The notes beneath the pieces are model-generated. The model did no database searches. It worked only from the letters and a program-made list of their open reading frames with translations, and was not told where the DNA came from. The position numbers and the translations under genes were made by a program. From Gymnothorax reevesii (lineage: Eukaryota; Chordata; Actinopteri; Anguilliformes; Muraenidae), in contig CM056578.1 of NCBI GenBank assembly GCA_029721435.1, forward strand, positions 11,470,313 through 11,534,312: DNA of 64,000 nt. Direction: 5' to 3'. Positions 12,721 through 24,479 of the stretch are shown here, piece by piece (position 1 is the stretch's first letter; every line of letters starts with the position of its first letter).

Positions 12721-15700
12721 GTGATGATCCCGACTCTATGGGTTGATTAGTAGAAGTGAATGAGTAAAACATGTCAATAACGAATGCATGCTCCCACACC
12801 GGCCATTAACTCGATAAAGTTGAGAACCTCTGAAGTATAGTGAACTCTCAGTTCATTAAATTAATGAGGACAACTTCAGTAGATTGTGCCAATATCTTAT
12901 GCCTATTATCTCCTCAGGAGTAGCTGTGGGAAAGCATCACGTGTCGGGAGGTCATCAGTTAAACTGCTGCCTCAGTCTGTTCTGTTAGGCCTAATATTTG
13001 AGCCCTCAGCAGAGTTTGTTTATGAATACTTCACAAATTTGCCCAGAGTATTCTCATCATTTACAATATTTGTTGGCAAAAATGTTAAATAAATGTACAA
13101 TAGGCTATAATACACGTTATATCGCAACTCCACTTTGCATGAGAAAGCACACTGTTGAAACCTGTTTGACAATAATTATGATTACAGCAATTATTGGAGA
13201 CTACACAGCCAAAATGGTCCTGACTGAATTACTTTGATAAACATGGCAGTCTGTGAACCTTAAATAACAGTAAAAGCCAAGCTACGTTTGAATTAAACTC
13301 AGTGATGCATTTTAATTAGTATAACACAATTATCAATGCCATAATAATTCAGCTATAGAACTCTGCCCCCTCTTCTTAGTTTTATTGTTAATTATTTTGT
13401 TTTATTAATAACAAGCCTTCAACTGTGTCCAGATAAAAGAGGCCATTCCAAATAAACCATCATTCAACAGGCAGCCATCTCATAGTTTTGCAACAGCGGC
13501 TTGGCAAATTATACTTTCTGCTTTAACAAGTTTACTCTCTGCCATGGGTTCATTCTGCCTTATTACGAAGGTTTAAGCTTAAACCTCAATCCTTTAAAAA
13601 ATTGAGGGCCTGTGTGCAAGAAGTACTGACAGTAAGTTACAAAATAATGCGTTTGAGATATTGAGGTAAAAGATTACAAAACATATTGCAGATCATTTTT
13701 TTAATGGCGGCATACTTTGGAGCCCACTGCTGTTTCTGCTAAATACCTGGACTTAAGTACATTTACCACCAAAAAACCACAGGACTTGAGTACTTTTAAC
13801 AGATGCAGCCAACATACCTCCATGGTTGCCATTTTCACAGCTATTCACGAGACGCATTCGAGGATTTTGATTGGACAGTCATGAACTTTGATGGACTTGG
13901 GTATTTCTTGCACCAAGTTTAGTGAATTAGACAATGGCAACACAGCAATACACAGGACTTGAGTACTTCCCCTGAGAAATCTTTGGTATCAGATGATACT
14001 CTGGCCATTTGTGACTTATAATACTGGTGTCAGCTCTTTTTTTTAAAGGTTTTTTCGCAAAATGTGACTAAAGAACTTCTTGAACACAGGTCTTCAATGA
14101 TTTTACTCATTCTGATGTTTAGACCTGGAGAAAATACCAGTGTAAACACTTAAGGTATGTTGACTGTCTCCAAGTAGTAGCCTGAGTTGTGTCTGAATAT
14201 TGACTGACAGCAGAAATTCCTCACCCCCCCCCCCCCCCCCAACCCCTCGATCACATTCCCCCAGTCAGCCCCCAGATATGCCCTTTATCCCCATAATCTC
14301 AGAAATAAATCCATCTCAAATTGGAGTGGGCCAGGAAGACGTTGAACAGAAGGTTATTTGTGCCTTTTTCTAATCTTCAGCTGTTATTTTCTCGAATTAA
14401 GCCCCTCTGCCGTACCCCCACTGTGCCCAGCAGCTGCTGCTCGCTCCTGAGACCTCCTCCTGAGACAGGACTTTCGAACACCACCCCTTCCGCCCACCGA
14501 GAAGACGGATGCAATCTGACAGGTAATGACATGCTCTGTTAGCCTTCCACTAACCCCACCGCTATTTATGTGTCTCTGCCCCTGATCCCCATCCCCTACA
14601 GAGGAAGAGTGTCCTATCACAGCCTCGGTGTCGCACATCGTCACAATCCGTCCCATCCGTTGCTTCAGCTCAACAGACTTTTGTAATGCACTGGAAGAGC
14701 CCTTAATTACAGGCAATCGTGCATTAAAATCCACAGTGCAGCTCATAATTATTTGGACACACTCAGAGCACATTTGGTTCAGGGTTGTTGAATATGAGGT
14801 TTAAGAGGAAGCTATCTGCTTTAATTTGGGAGTAATTACTTCCATGCCGTGTAGCATCTGCAGGTGTTTTCAGACTTCTGAATTCTTACAAGCTGGACTG
14901 TATTTTTATTTATTTATTTATTTATTTATTAGAAATTCAGAGAATGCACAGTGCTCATCAGATAACAATCAAAATCATCTGTTTTTGGAAGCAGCGCTAT
15001 GCTGAGATATGGGCATAGAACCAGCACACAGCAGGCTGTTGGTATATTTCCCCTGAAGAAACCCATCCCTTGGTATCCTTGTGAAAGCTTAAAAAACTGA
15101 ATTGCTTTGATACAAAGGATAACACCTCAAGTGAGTTTGACTGTGACAGAGTATATGTGTACTCTGTAAGTGTCTACTTTATGCTGATCATTTCTAGCAC
15201 GGTCTATAACCATATCTTTAGGTGAATACCAAAAACAAAATGCTATCTACTATTACAAGTACTGAGGAAACAACTCCTAACCTCCATGTCCCCAAATCAG
15301 TAACTACTGGGGAGCCACATCTGCTTGCTTTACTTGAAACTAAATCCATTGACCTCCGATGCAAGCGTTAATAAAGCATGAACAGCTAACAGACACGCTT
15401 ACAGGGGCAAACTCTGAGAAGAACTGTAGCCATTCTGATAGACTTAAGCAGGCGAGTTCATAGAACATGTGTGACCTGATATGACAAAGAAGTGATTGAC
15501 CTTACCTGAAATATAAAACTCAATATTCCATGTAAAGCTGATGCAGTAAAATACCTGAGCACTATAAGTGTATGTCCCCATCCTGAGGGGTCATCAACCC
15601 AACTTTCTGTACAACCACTCCAACTCCAACCACTCATATGCTGGGTTGAGTATAACACCTGTGTTAAATCTTTGATCACCAGGCGTAAGCACTGAAAGGT

Positions 15701-17083
15701 AATCTATACCCACCATCCACATAAGGCTCAGTACAGCTGTTTGTAGCCTGTGTGATAATTTACTAGTGTTTTAACTGACTGCCATTTCGCGCTTCTGTGC
15801 TCTGACCAAGAACCCATACATTCAGAGTTAAATTGACTCTTAAATACTTTCATATGAACTCTGTTTGAGATGACTTAACACTGAACAGTTTACCTAAGTG
15901 CCAATACCTGATTGAAACTGATTTTTACCCAAAATATGCCGAATTTCCATGTACTTCCATAGATGATATTTTAGACAGAGGCCTCCATTTCACTGGCTGA
16001 CTGAACTAAATATTGAAATCTCTTAAACCTACATTTTCAGCTTAAAATGGATGTCTAATTTCCTATCTTCACCCTGTTTGTTTCCTGTCACAGTCAATCC
16101 AATCAGAAGTGTATGTCAATATCCATCAAAGCGCATCGCTAAACAGCTCTAATGCCAGCTGCCACACAGTGTACTCACATGCATGGCTTCTCAATTAACT
16201 TGAACACAAACAACATACATCGGAACTCCGGGCCTCCACAGAGAATAATATCCACGGCTCTAAACTTAACGGATTTTTTATTGGGTCTTCGTCCACGTCC
16301 TAATCTGTGGGCCCCTAGAATCATAACCAACTTCCATCCCACTAGCGATGTAGGGCTTGCTACAACTTGCTTATCCCATGGCCTTCACAGGGTACAGGTA
16401 ATGTAAACAGCGAACGGTCATGTTTAACAATTGTGTGCGTTGTTTCAGCACTTGACCCAAATTACCCGAGCAGACTGTCTAAGTATTCACATAAAAAAGA
16501 TATACAGAGGGTAGAGTAGTACCAAGCACAGACACTGAGTGAACATATGCAGTCATCCCTGCTACTTCTCATTGGAAGGAGACACCAGGAGCATCTCAGA
16601 GGTACAATACATGCAAAGATAATGAGTCTCCGCTGCGCCTCCTTAAGAGATATAAAGATACTTATTTATTATGCTAGACAGATGTTTCTGATAGAGCAAT
16701 TACAAGCACATTACCTACTTGCTTTAAATAACTGGAAACAACTGCTTGACAGATTGCTCATTGAAAATGAAAAGTCTTTTAAAATTGAACCAACGTAAGG
16801 TCTAGAGCAGTCTACAACATATCTTAAATCTTTTGTGATCAGTTTGAAAAATAAAAACTCAATGTGGAATAAAGTGGGTTCACTGCAACTCACATAAGGA
16901 GTACAAACAAAGACAGGTTGTTGTGGTACAAAGGGCTGTCACCTCAGCTAAAGACAGGCCAAGTAGTGCTTACTTAACGTCATTTCACTGAGGATATGTT
17001 GAGGTGCTGTGTGTGGGAGTCTAAGCTTATAACCTGAGGCTTTATGTTCAAATTCTACTGTTGAGCATTCAGTATGTGTACAC
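12721..17083. other. stk32a intron 1, middle part
   Basis: No gene recognised. Low-complexity tracts are a C17 run at 14224-14240 and (TTTA)n at about 14905-14930. CACAGGACTTGAGTACTT occurs exactly twice (13778-13795 and 13951-13968), with two weaker variants nearby. The segment 14390-14770 is open on the minus strand for 129 codons, but no domain or splice support is visible. Confidence 0.5.
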
Positions 17084-17330
17084 GACCACTCACAAGTTTG
17101 GAATCACTAATCATTTAAGTTGATCTTGTTACTTGACAGATAACATTGTTTGAATGAAGCAGTAAATTATTTGAAACAACACCAAAATTAATTTTTAGAT
17201 TTTTAAATTCAGTATTCCAAATGTTGGAGGGCTAAAAAAGTTTTATATGATAAAAACACTATAAATATCTATTTTAGTTTTTACACAACAGAACATTCGC
17301 AGTGAGAATAAATAACGGCTTTGCAAATTT
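17084..17330. mobile_element. possible eroded Tc1-type end
   Basis: ACCACTCACAAGTTTGGAATCAC at about 17085 resembles the TIR of a common fish Tc1-like family (ACCGTTCAAAAGTTTGGGGTCAC). The AT-rich sequence that follows could be a decayed interior, but no matching right end was found. Confidence 0.3.
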
Positions 17331-17589
17331 TAAGCATTTGGGATATTAATTACCCCCATTGTCAAAGTTGGGCAGAGATTGTTTTTGCCCTTGTTTGTCA
17401 GGCAGTCTGCTTGTAAGCAGAATCATGGAATAAGTTCCATTTAGATGAATTTTAGATGAAAACTGTGTGGGAAGGAACAGAACGTGACAGCAGTAAGAGC
17501 TCCTTTGATTTTCACTGGCTGTGGTCAAAGGTCAAGGGAAACACTGCAGAGAAGGTTAAAAACAAAGGTGCAGGCAGAGGTATGCACTT

Positions 17590-17985
17590 TACCGCGTACC
17601 CAGTGGTTAGCATTACTGCCTCACAGCAAGAAGGTCGTGGGTTCGAATCCGGCCTGGGGCCTTTCTGTGTGGAGTTAGCATGTTCTCCCCATGTTCGCGT
17701 GGGTTTCCTCCGGGTACTCCGGTTTCCCCCACCCTCAAAAACATGCAATATAGGAACAGTCCTGTATGGCTGTGTGCGAATGTTTGGTGGTGGTCGGAGG
17801 GGCCATAGGCGCATACTGGCAGCCACGCTTCCGTCAGGCTGCCTCATGGCAGCTGTGGCTACAAAAATGTAGTTTACTACCATCAGAGCGTGACTGTGTG
17901 AGTGAATGAATAATGTATCCTTGTGAAGCGTCTTTGAGTGCCCAGAAAAGCACTATATAAAACTGATGTATTATTATTATCTACG
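17590..17985 (+). mobile_element. tRNA-derived SINE, near full length
   Basis: The head has a Pol III A-box-like AGTGGTTAGCAT (about 17603) and a B box GGTTCGAATCC (about 17640). It is followed by the conserved fish SINE body CCTTTCTGTGTGGAGTTAGC, ATGTTCTCCCC, GGGTTTCCTCCGGGTACTCC. The 3' end reads AAGCGTCTTTGAGTGCCCAG, AAAAGCACTATATAAA and an ATT-repeat tail at about 17970-17981. A 138-codon open frame across it is an artefact. It lies in stk32a intron 1 on the antisense strand. Confidence 0.9.
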
Positions 17986-18312
17986 CTTTTGGGAAATGCG
18001 ACTGAACAGGTTCCCATGATCAGACAATGAAATTGCAGTTTAGTTACCCAGATTAAGGCTAACCCTGGTCTGAAATCAATTTTGTAATATTACAGTGACA
18101 ACAGAAAAATAAATAAATGAATTGAGCCCAGAGTTAACCCTTTCAATCCCGAATACAGTTATTCTAATTTTCTGTCTTTTGTTATGGCAAAACCTAGCGA
18201 GTTGAATCAGCCGATTATGAAGCAGCAAACCTATTCCATTTCCTTTCAAGTCAGTGCCCCTGCAGAGCATTGGATGGACAGGACATTCATGGTCAGAAGT
18301 CATAAATCATGA

Positions 18313-18744
18313 ACAACCCCAATTCTGATATAGCTGGGACAAAGTGTAAATTGTGAATAAAATCAAAGCGCAATGACTTTCAAATCACACCAGCCAGCAT
18401 TTTATTCACAATAGAGCAGAGATAACATAGCAAATGTTGAAACTGAGAAACATTTAACTTAATGACTCATTAAATGTTCTTTCACCTGATTCTCTAATAT
18501 AATAATTACTTTTTCAGCCCTTTTGTGCCTGTGTCCAAACTTTTTTTGAGACCTGTTGGAGCCAGAAAATTTGAAATAAGCTCATTTTGTGGATAAAAAT
18601 TTAAAATGTCTCAGTTTCAACATATGAAATGTTATCCATGCAGTATTGCAAATAACATATTGGCTCATGTGATCCAAAATTCATTGCATTTTGATTTTAT
18701 TCATAATTTACACTTTGTCTCAACTATTTCAGAATTGGGGTTGT
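18313..18744. mobile_element. 432-bp MITE with long inverted ends (Tc1-like)
   Basis: The left end ACAACCCCAATTCTGATATA, with GGGACAAAGTGTAAATTGTG, is inverted at the right end (CACAATTTACACTTTGTCTC reading outward, then GAATTGGGGTTGT). ACAACCCCAATTC followed by GGGACAAAGT is the terminal signature of an abundant fish Tc1-like family; the same signature starts the larger element at 55746. The interior is AT-rich and non-coding. Confidence 0.85.
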
Positions 18745-19260
18745 AATTCATGTGCCAATAACGACTGAAAAATGGCTTCAGCAGGGAAGCAGATGGTGAA
18801 ATCAGCTCTGAAAAGCTGTGAAATGCCACTGCAACAACATAACTGCCAGGGTTTTTGTCCATCATTTTGATAATTGATGTTTTACAGTTTTATATGGAAA
18901 AACCCCATAAGCCATGTAGCCATGGATAATCACAAAAAAAGAAAAAAATGTCCTCCCTAAATATTTATTACTATGTAACAGACAAGTAACTGGTGAGACA
19001 GTTTCATTTACAGACAAGAGCCTGACCCCAGAGGGATGCAGTTTCTGTCTTTTTCTCAAAATCAGTTTTTTTTTTGTTATTTACTAGGTTTTTCCATAGC
19101 ACTTAAGAAATGAAGCACCTATTACTAAAACCCCACAAGTCACATTTGACTTGACCTGACTAGTGGGATTTTAGTAATCAGAGCCTCAAATGTGTTCCCT
19201 GAGAAATACTGGTGGGACATGTGTGTCCTGTTAGAACAGAAATGTCTAAACCTCATCAGC

Positions 19261-19393
19261 TACATCACAAGTCAAAAGTTTTTGCACACCTCAATATTTT
19301 CTGTAACTGTCACAACTTTTACATTTTGTTCTTGTGTAAGGTAAAGACTTGACAAGATCTTAGAGTGTACAAAAACTTTTGACCGGTAGTGTA
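19261..19393. mobile_element. 133-bp Tc1-derived MITE next to stk32a exon 1
   Basis: The left end (TACATCACAAGTCAAAAGTT...) and the reverse complement of the right end (TACACTACCGGTCAAAAGTT...) share GTCAAAAGTTTTTGnACAC. TACACTACCGGTCAAAAGTT is a typical fish Tc1-like terminus. It lies in intron 1, about 170 bp downstream of the first coding exon in gene orientation. Confidence 0.8.
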
Positions 19394-19561
19394 TGAATAG
19401 ACAAGGCTTCTTGGGGAAAAAAAGTCCAAATTTATATAGTTTTTCAAATAGTAGGAAGTTAATGATGTGATTTCACAGCTGTGGACCTGATAAACACCAA
19501 CCACTCCATAAACTTCAAGTAAAAAAAAAAACAAAAAAACAGTAAACTGAGAGCGCCTCAC

Positions 19562-19613
19562 CCTCCCCATTTTCCGAGGTGACAGGGGGTTTGCTGGACT
19601 GTCCAAGTCCCAT
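19562..19613 (-). CDS. stk32a: stk32a first coding exon
   Basis: This is the 52-nt N-terminal coding exon of a YANK-family Ser/Thr kinase. Reading the minus strand from the ATG at 19613 gives MGLGQSSKPPVTSENGE plus the first base of a Val codon, then a GTGAGG donor at 19561-19556. The start resembles known STK32 starts (MG...S/KPPV..EN.E.VNFDHF). The one-base overhang joins exactly to the TG that opens the exon at 9453, restoring Val-Asn-Phe-Asp-His-Phe. Gly2, Ser6 and a following Lys fit an N-myristoylation signal, so membrane tethering is an inference. The family motif VFDEN reads VTSEN here, so this segment has diverged. The exon is too short to stand out as an open frame and was found from family knowledge and splice phase. 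A pyrimidine tract and AAG acceptor-like site near 19636 could mark its 5' boundary. Confidence 0.85.
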
Positions 19614-20754
19614 GTCTTCTATTTTTCCGGCGCTTCTTCAGTTAAGCAAGAAAATCACCTCACATAATGCAGAGACATAGTCGAGGAAATGGTTTATAGT
19701 TCAGCTTACGGCCCCTCTCGCCAGCTACATTCGCAAGACAACCTGTACGAATGGGGGAAAAAAGTTCCATTCAAACTTGAGTGGCTGAAAATATCTCTCC
19801 TACACATAGGACAATGCGCTCATTATCAAGTAGCAATACGAGAACAAATTCGTGCGTGTGCATAACAGCCCAGTGCGTTGTTGAACCAAAGCGAGTACAA
19901 ACACTATTTATGATCATTATTATATCGGCTTAGCAACCATCACGAGAAAACTGGATATTAAATGGGACCTGTTTGGACCACAGTTCGTTTCATTCGGGAA
20001 CCTGCTGCTGAATCACGAATCACTGTGATGACCGTTTTGCTAAGAAAATGACCTTACGACGACCTACTGCCACGTTTTGATGCATAGTTTGTCATTACGA
20101 AAATAAATATAATTAACCAAATAGCTCCATATATGGTAACGGGAAATCATAACATAAGACTGCTGAGGGCAATTACTCGGACCTCATGGTCCTTTTGATA
20201 CTGAGCTCGTTCAATAGCCTACATGCTGGATGTTCAACGGTGGCTCAACTGCCCTTAAAGAGCAAATGAATGTGGTGAAGTTTTCAGAAAAACGTGTAAC
20301 TTTTTGTCCAGACAAATACTATTTTGATCTCACAGTGGAGCTAAACCAATAATATAAGCTATTCAGTATGCACTGCACATAACCAGACCTCATGTTGCAT
20401 CAAGCGAACACAAAAAATGGTCAAGGTGGAAAAAATTACGCACACAAGAGACCAACATCAGTACCATAGCACTCCTACCTAAGCCTTCATGGATGCTGAT
20501 ATTCACATGCAGCAAGTGACTGTCGAAATCGTTAAATTTGAAAACTGTTTGCCATTAACCTTGTATAGGTCAATATATGGACCATCTGCACTAATTTGGA
20601 ACAGTATTATAAACTTACTTGAAATGCCCGCATAAGATGGCATCCTTGCTACCAACTACAGACGGATGTCGTTCTTTCTATACAGCGTTGCATTTAATTA
20701 TAATGGACATAAAAAATGCAGAAGGAGAACTGAAAATTTAACAGAGAAGTCGAT
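19614..20754. other. upstream of the stk32a ATG: leader or intron
   Basis: Unique-looking sequence between the stk32a start codon and the CpG-rich stretch. It is probably 5' UTR plus a non-coding intron. A pyrimidine tract with an AAG acceptor on the minus strand near 19636 would suit a spliced leader. Confidence 0.4.
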
Positions 20755-21300
20755 GCCTACCTTTAAATGCTGCGGTTCTCCATAAGCGCGTATCCTACAG
20801 CGGATTCGAAGTAAACGCAGTGTACGCGTGAGCTTGCCTGGGAATAAGCCGACTGATAGTCTACAGTTTTCCTCTGAACACCCTCTTCCAAGAAGGAAGG
20901 AATTGGCTTTATGGCGACGGGTTTGGTGAAGTATGTGGTATATTTTTCCCCCAGGCGGTGCAGTAGCCTATGTGAGCGCAACCAACGGCTGGCAAGAGGA
21001 CTCGTCGAGGCTGCAACTCGTGCGCAGACAGCTGGAAAGAGCGCAGAGCAGCTCCGTGAGTCTGCGTCTCGTTCGACTACCTCGCTTCGCTGTGTTTCCC
21101 CGTGTCACGTCAGTAAATGCGGGATATGCACACCTACGCTGTAATCCTGGTAAATTCCGAGCATATACAAATATTATGTTGACAATAATGAAATACGCAG
21201 CAGCTGTCTTCAATACTTCGCATGGATGCGTCACTTTTTGGAGAGATTTTGAGAGCATGGGATTCCTGTTATCAGACACCCCTCCCTTCCCAATCAGCAT
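20755..21300 (-). promoter_or_regulatory. CpG-rich candidate promoter / 5' UTR exon of stk32a
   Basis: Between about 20760 and 21130 CpG dinucleotides are much denser than in the flanking AT-rich DNA (for example GCGCGTA, TCGTCGAG, CTCGTGCGCA, GCGTCTCGTTCG, CTCGCTTCG). It sits 1.1-1.5 kb upstream of the stk32a start codon, on the correct side for its promoter. On the minus strand AAAG|GTAGGC at about 20760 would serve as a donor for a non-coding first exon spliced to the ATG exon. Short frames on both strands here show no recognisable domain. The placement is an inference from composition and position only. Confidence 0.35.
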
Positions 21301-22606
21301 AAATTATCCCGATAGATTAAAATGCGAATTCTCTCTGTTTAAAAACCTTTTGCTTATTTTATGAACTTATTTATGTCATTCAGGTCCACTGCATTTAATG
21401 TCAATATCGCCGACACTGACTTGCCCTTACTGGGATGACCTTCATGGAAAAAAAAGTTTAATCTTGTTCAATGGTGAGCCTACTGCCATAAGAACGTCAC
21501 GAAAGCAAACGCCTACTAAGTTTTAGAATGTATTAACCATACATAATCAAGCACTGCTCAGACTACAATGTATTTTCTGGACGGTCGGAATTAATCGCGG
21601 GATGGAAAGCATAGTTGGTGTTGGCTTGGCCATCTCCACTGTAACACTTCCCCACATCGCCCTATATTTATAGTGAAGATTGACCAGACGAACATTAAGT
21701 AATGGATCCATAAAGTACACTCATCCATTAGCGATTGGATCGCGGTGGGGCTTAATTGAGTGAGTGAAGATTATGTGCCAAAGTACGGCATGCAATTTCA
21801 GCGCATTCTGTTTAATTAGGCAACCTTGGCCACATAAAGCTGCACTTCATGAATATCCAACTTCGAGTGGTCTTGGCAAACTTTAGTAAACTTAAGCAAG
21901 AGTAGAATTCAATCAAATCGCCTATTGCCGCTTGGCACTCAAACATGCAATGTCCTTGCCGAGATAGAACCTTAACCTAGAAGTTTTTTTTTTCTTTCAG
22001 ATTTTGCGTCTCAGACTTCAACATATCCTTTCGTTCTGAATGCATTTAATCAATTTATTGATGTAAGAAACATACGATTCCTCCTTGTTTTCAGTTTCAA
22101 CTGAATATGACAATAAAAATTCTCCGTCACCGGTAATGCATAGAATCCTCACTAAGTTGGCAGCACATTGAAAAATCTGAATGTAACCGTTTGAGACTAA
22201 TGCCATCTAGTGGCACAGACAAGTCACGACGAAGATTCATCTTAGGCGTCTCAGGGAGGATAAAATCGCTAATTCAGAGGACGCACCCAAATGCTTTGCC
22301 GAAGTCAGATATGATGCCAAAAGCGGAGAATCCAGGGGTCAGAAAATCACAATTCTGCGTTGTATTTGTTCTCACTGATTAGTTCTAACTCCTGGTTTGG
22401 CCGTTGCTCATGGCGTTAAAGGTGGTGACAGTTGTAAGGACCCATAGTTTTGCCAATTTTTTTGCTTTAATTTTTTTTTTCTACATTGTCCTTTTGGGTT
22501 GAACACCTGTGAATTTCTAGTTTGGATGTGCATGCATTTTTCTATTTCTTCTCCCTGTAGTCAGGAAATCGCAAATATTTGCATTACATGGTAACATTTT
22601 AGTCAT
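21301..22606. other. intergenic DNA, nothing recognised
   Basis: No coding exon, repeat family or RNA gene could be supported between the CpG-rich stretch and the first transposon of the intergenic nest. Confidence 0.5.
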
Positions 22607-23395
22607 AATTGAATCATGGAGTTACAAAAGGGCCCAACTCTATAATTTTGAGAAATCCAGGTTATCTGCCTATCTTGTATACTGGGTTAAGACCTATGCA
22701 AATGAATTGATGAAAGGCCCAACTCGAGTGCATAAAGCTGTTAACTGAGGCGAGTTCTTTAGTTTTGAGAAGAAGAACGGCTAAGTCCAGGAGTTGTGCC
22801 CCTTTTCAATTAATTTTACTGGTGGCCGCTAGATGGCAGCACCAGTTAAAACATGGAAGCGGCCACAGAACAACACGTCCGATTCTGAGGATGAAATAAG
22901 ACCAAAAAGGAAGAGAATTGAGTGAAAATGGAAAACAAATAAGTCCAAAAGGCCAAGAGCAGAAGGCAAGGAGTATGAAAATAGGAAGGGGGAAGTGAAG
23001 AATGAAAGAAAAACAGGAGGTGAAAAACCCAACGAACAAGCACCTCTGGCAGAGTTTGGGAAGTAAAGCAGATCTGCTGTCATACCCTATGCAGAAGCAA
23101 TGTTTTAGTTTGAAATAAAGTTAAAATTTCATTGGAGAAATCATTGTCCTTTCATTTTGTCCGTTTAATTACAAAAGGGCCCAACTCCGCCATGTTTCAA
23201 GTGCTACCATTATTTTATGTGACAGGCAGTATACTTCATGTTCAGCCTAAATAAACCTCTGTTTGGCCTTAACACGTTACACTTGGCTGTTTGAAATTTC
23301 CTTTTATAGCATTAACAGCAAACAGAAAAAATGCTCCCATGAAAAAAATACCTTGGTGGAGTTTTTGGGCCCTTTTGTAACTCCATGATTCAATT
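22607..23395. mobile_element. 789-bp non-autonomous DNA element
   Basis: AATTGAATCATGGAGTTACA at 22607, continuing AAAGGGCCCAA, is inverted at 23363-23395 (TTGGGCCCTTTTGTAACTCC, then ATGATTCAATT). Two further direct copies of the inner terminus occur inside: AAAGGCCCAACTCGAG (about 22714) and ACAAAAGGGCCCAACTCC (about 23172). A purine-rich segment at 22850-23040 has no intact frame. Superfamily not assigned. Confidence 0.8.
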
Positions 23396-23947
23396 GTCTG
23401 ATAGCACTTTTGTAATAAAACCTGTGATAATAAGTGAATAAGAGAGCTTTGAACCCATATGATAATCCTTATATCCTGGCTGCAAATGGCGATATTTTCA
23501 TACATGCATATTTTTATGAAACAATGGTGCTCTTTCTCAGAATAGTTAGATGAAATCAATCTTTACAGAAACTGAATCTCATTGTGTATAATACTGAAAA
23601 CATGCCGTATATCCACTGAGTTCCGCTGGCATTGATCACGAAAAGATTAAGTTCCTGTATAAAATGTTCACTGTTGACAAGAGGAATAGGGCAGTCCGTG
23701 GTCGTCTCAAACCAATGATTTCTCCTCTTCCTGGATATTGTCCTGCCTGTTGCCGTGACACATCCTCAGCTGAGCGCTCTTCTACACAACCCCTGGGAAA
23801 AAATACGGAATCACCACACTTAAAGAATGTTTATCCGGCTTTTTTACCTCATAACAAATAAACAAATCACAGATACACTGCCCTCCATAATTATCGGCAC
23901 CCCTGGTTAAGATGTGTTCTTAAGCTTCTAATAAATTCAGGTTTTTA

Positions 23948-24247
23948 ACCTCCGCCGAGGAGGTTTATGTTTTCGGTGCCGTTTGTTTGTTGGTTTGTTT
24001 GTTTCTGTACAAGATAACTCAAAAACTAATGGCTGGATTTAATGAAATTTTCAGGGTTGGTGGGTATTAAGTCAAGGAAGAGGTGATTAAATTTTTGGCA
24101 TATCTAGGCCAAAGTACTGCTGAGATATACTCCAAAGTTCAAGATTTCAAGTCTTTCCAATGGGCCAGAGTTCCATTTGCCGTGCTTTTGGCTTTGCTGT
24201 CCCCTGGCGGCGGAGGTTCTGCGCTCTCTGAGTGCTCTTCTAGTTTC
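23948..24247. repeat. 300-bp repeat inserted in Tc1 element A
   Basis: It begins ACCTCCGCCGAGGAGG and ends GGCGGAGGTTCTGCGCTCTC, then TGAGTGCTCTTCTAGTTTC. A diverged copy of the same family sits at about 41508-41737. Both copies have an internal AAAAnTnATG..., TTTGGn block and the same GAGTGCT end. It interrupts the 3' flank of element A, so it is younger than that element. The CCTCCGCCGAGGAGG start is itself a near-palindrome. Confidence 0.75.
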
Positions 24248-24479
24248 TAAATAATATAGGACCACAATGAAAAAAAAAAGAGGAAAATCCAACCTTTCAT
24301 TCAAGTGCATTTATTCAGTGGGAAAAAATACCTCATTAAGAAATAATTCTTTTACATCAAATCATGTGTGCCACAATTATTAGCACCCCTCGTGTTAATA
24401 CTTTGCACAACCCCCTTTTGCCAACAAAACATCACCTAATCTTCTCCTATAATGTTTCACAAGATGGGAGAATACAGAA

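Noticed and set aside
14384..14773. 129-codon minus-strand open frame
   Set aside because: Composition-driven (adjacent to a C17 run), no domain, no consensus acceptor or donor fitting the stk32a exon phases.
17600..17665. Possible tRNA gene (A and B boxes, GGTTCGAATCC)
   Set aside because: The downstream body is the standard fish SINE and no cloverleaf acceptor stem can be closed.
17456..17883. 138- and 123-codon frames on both strands
   Set aside because: They coincide with the tRNA-derived SINE at 17590-17985; the translation has no biological meaning.
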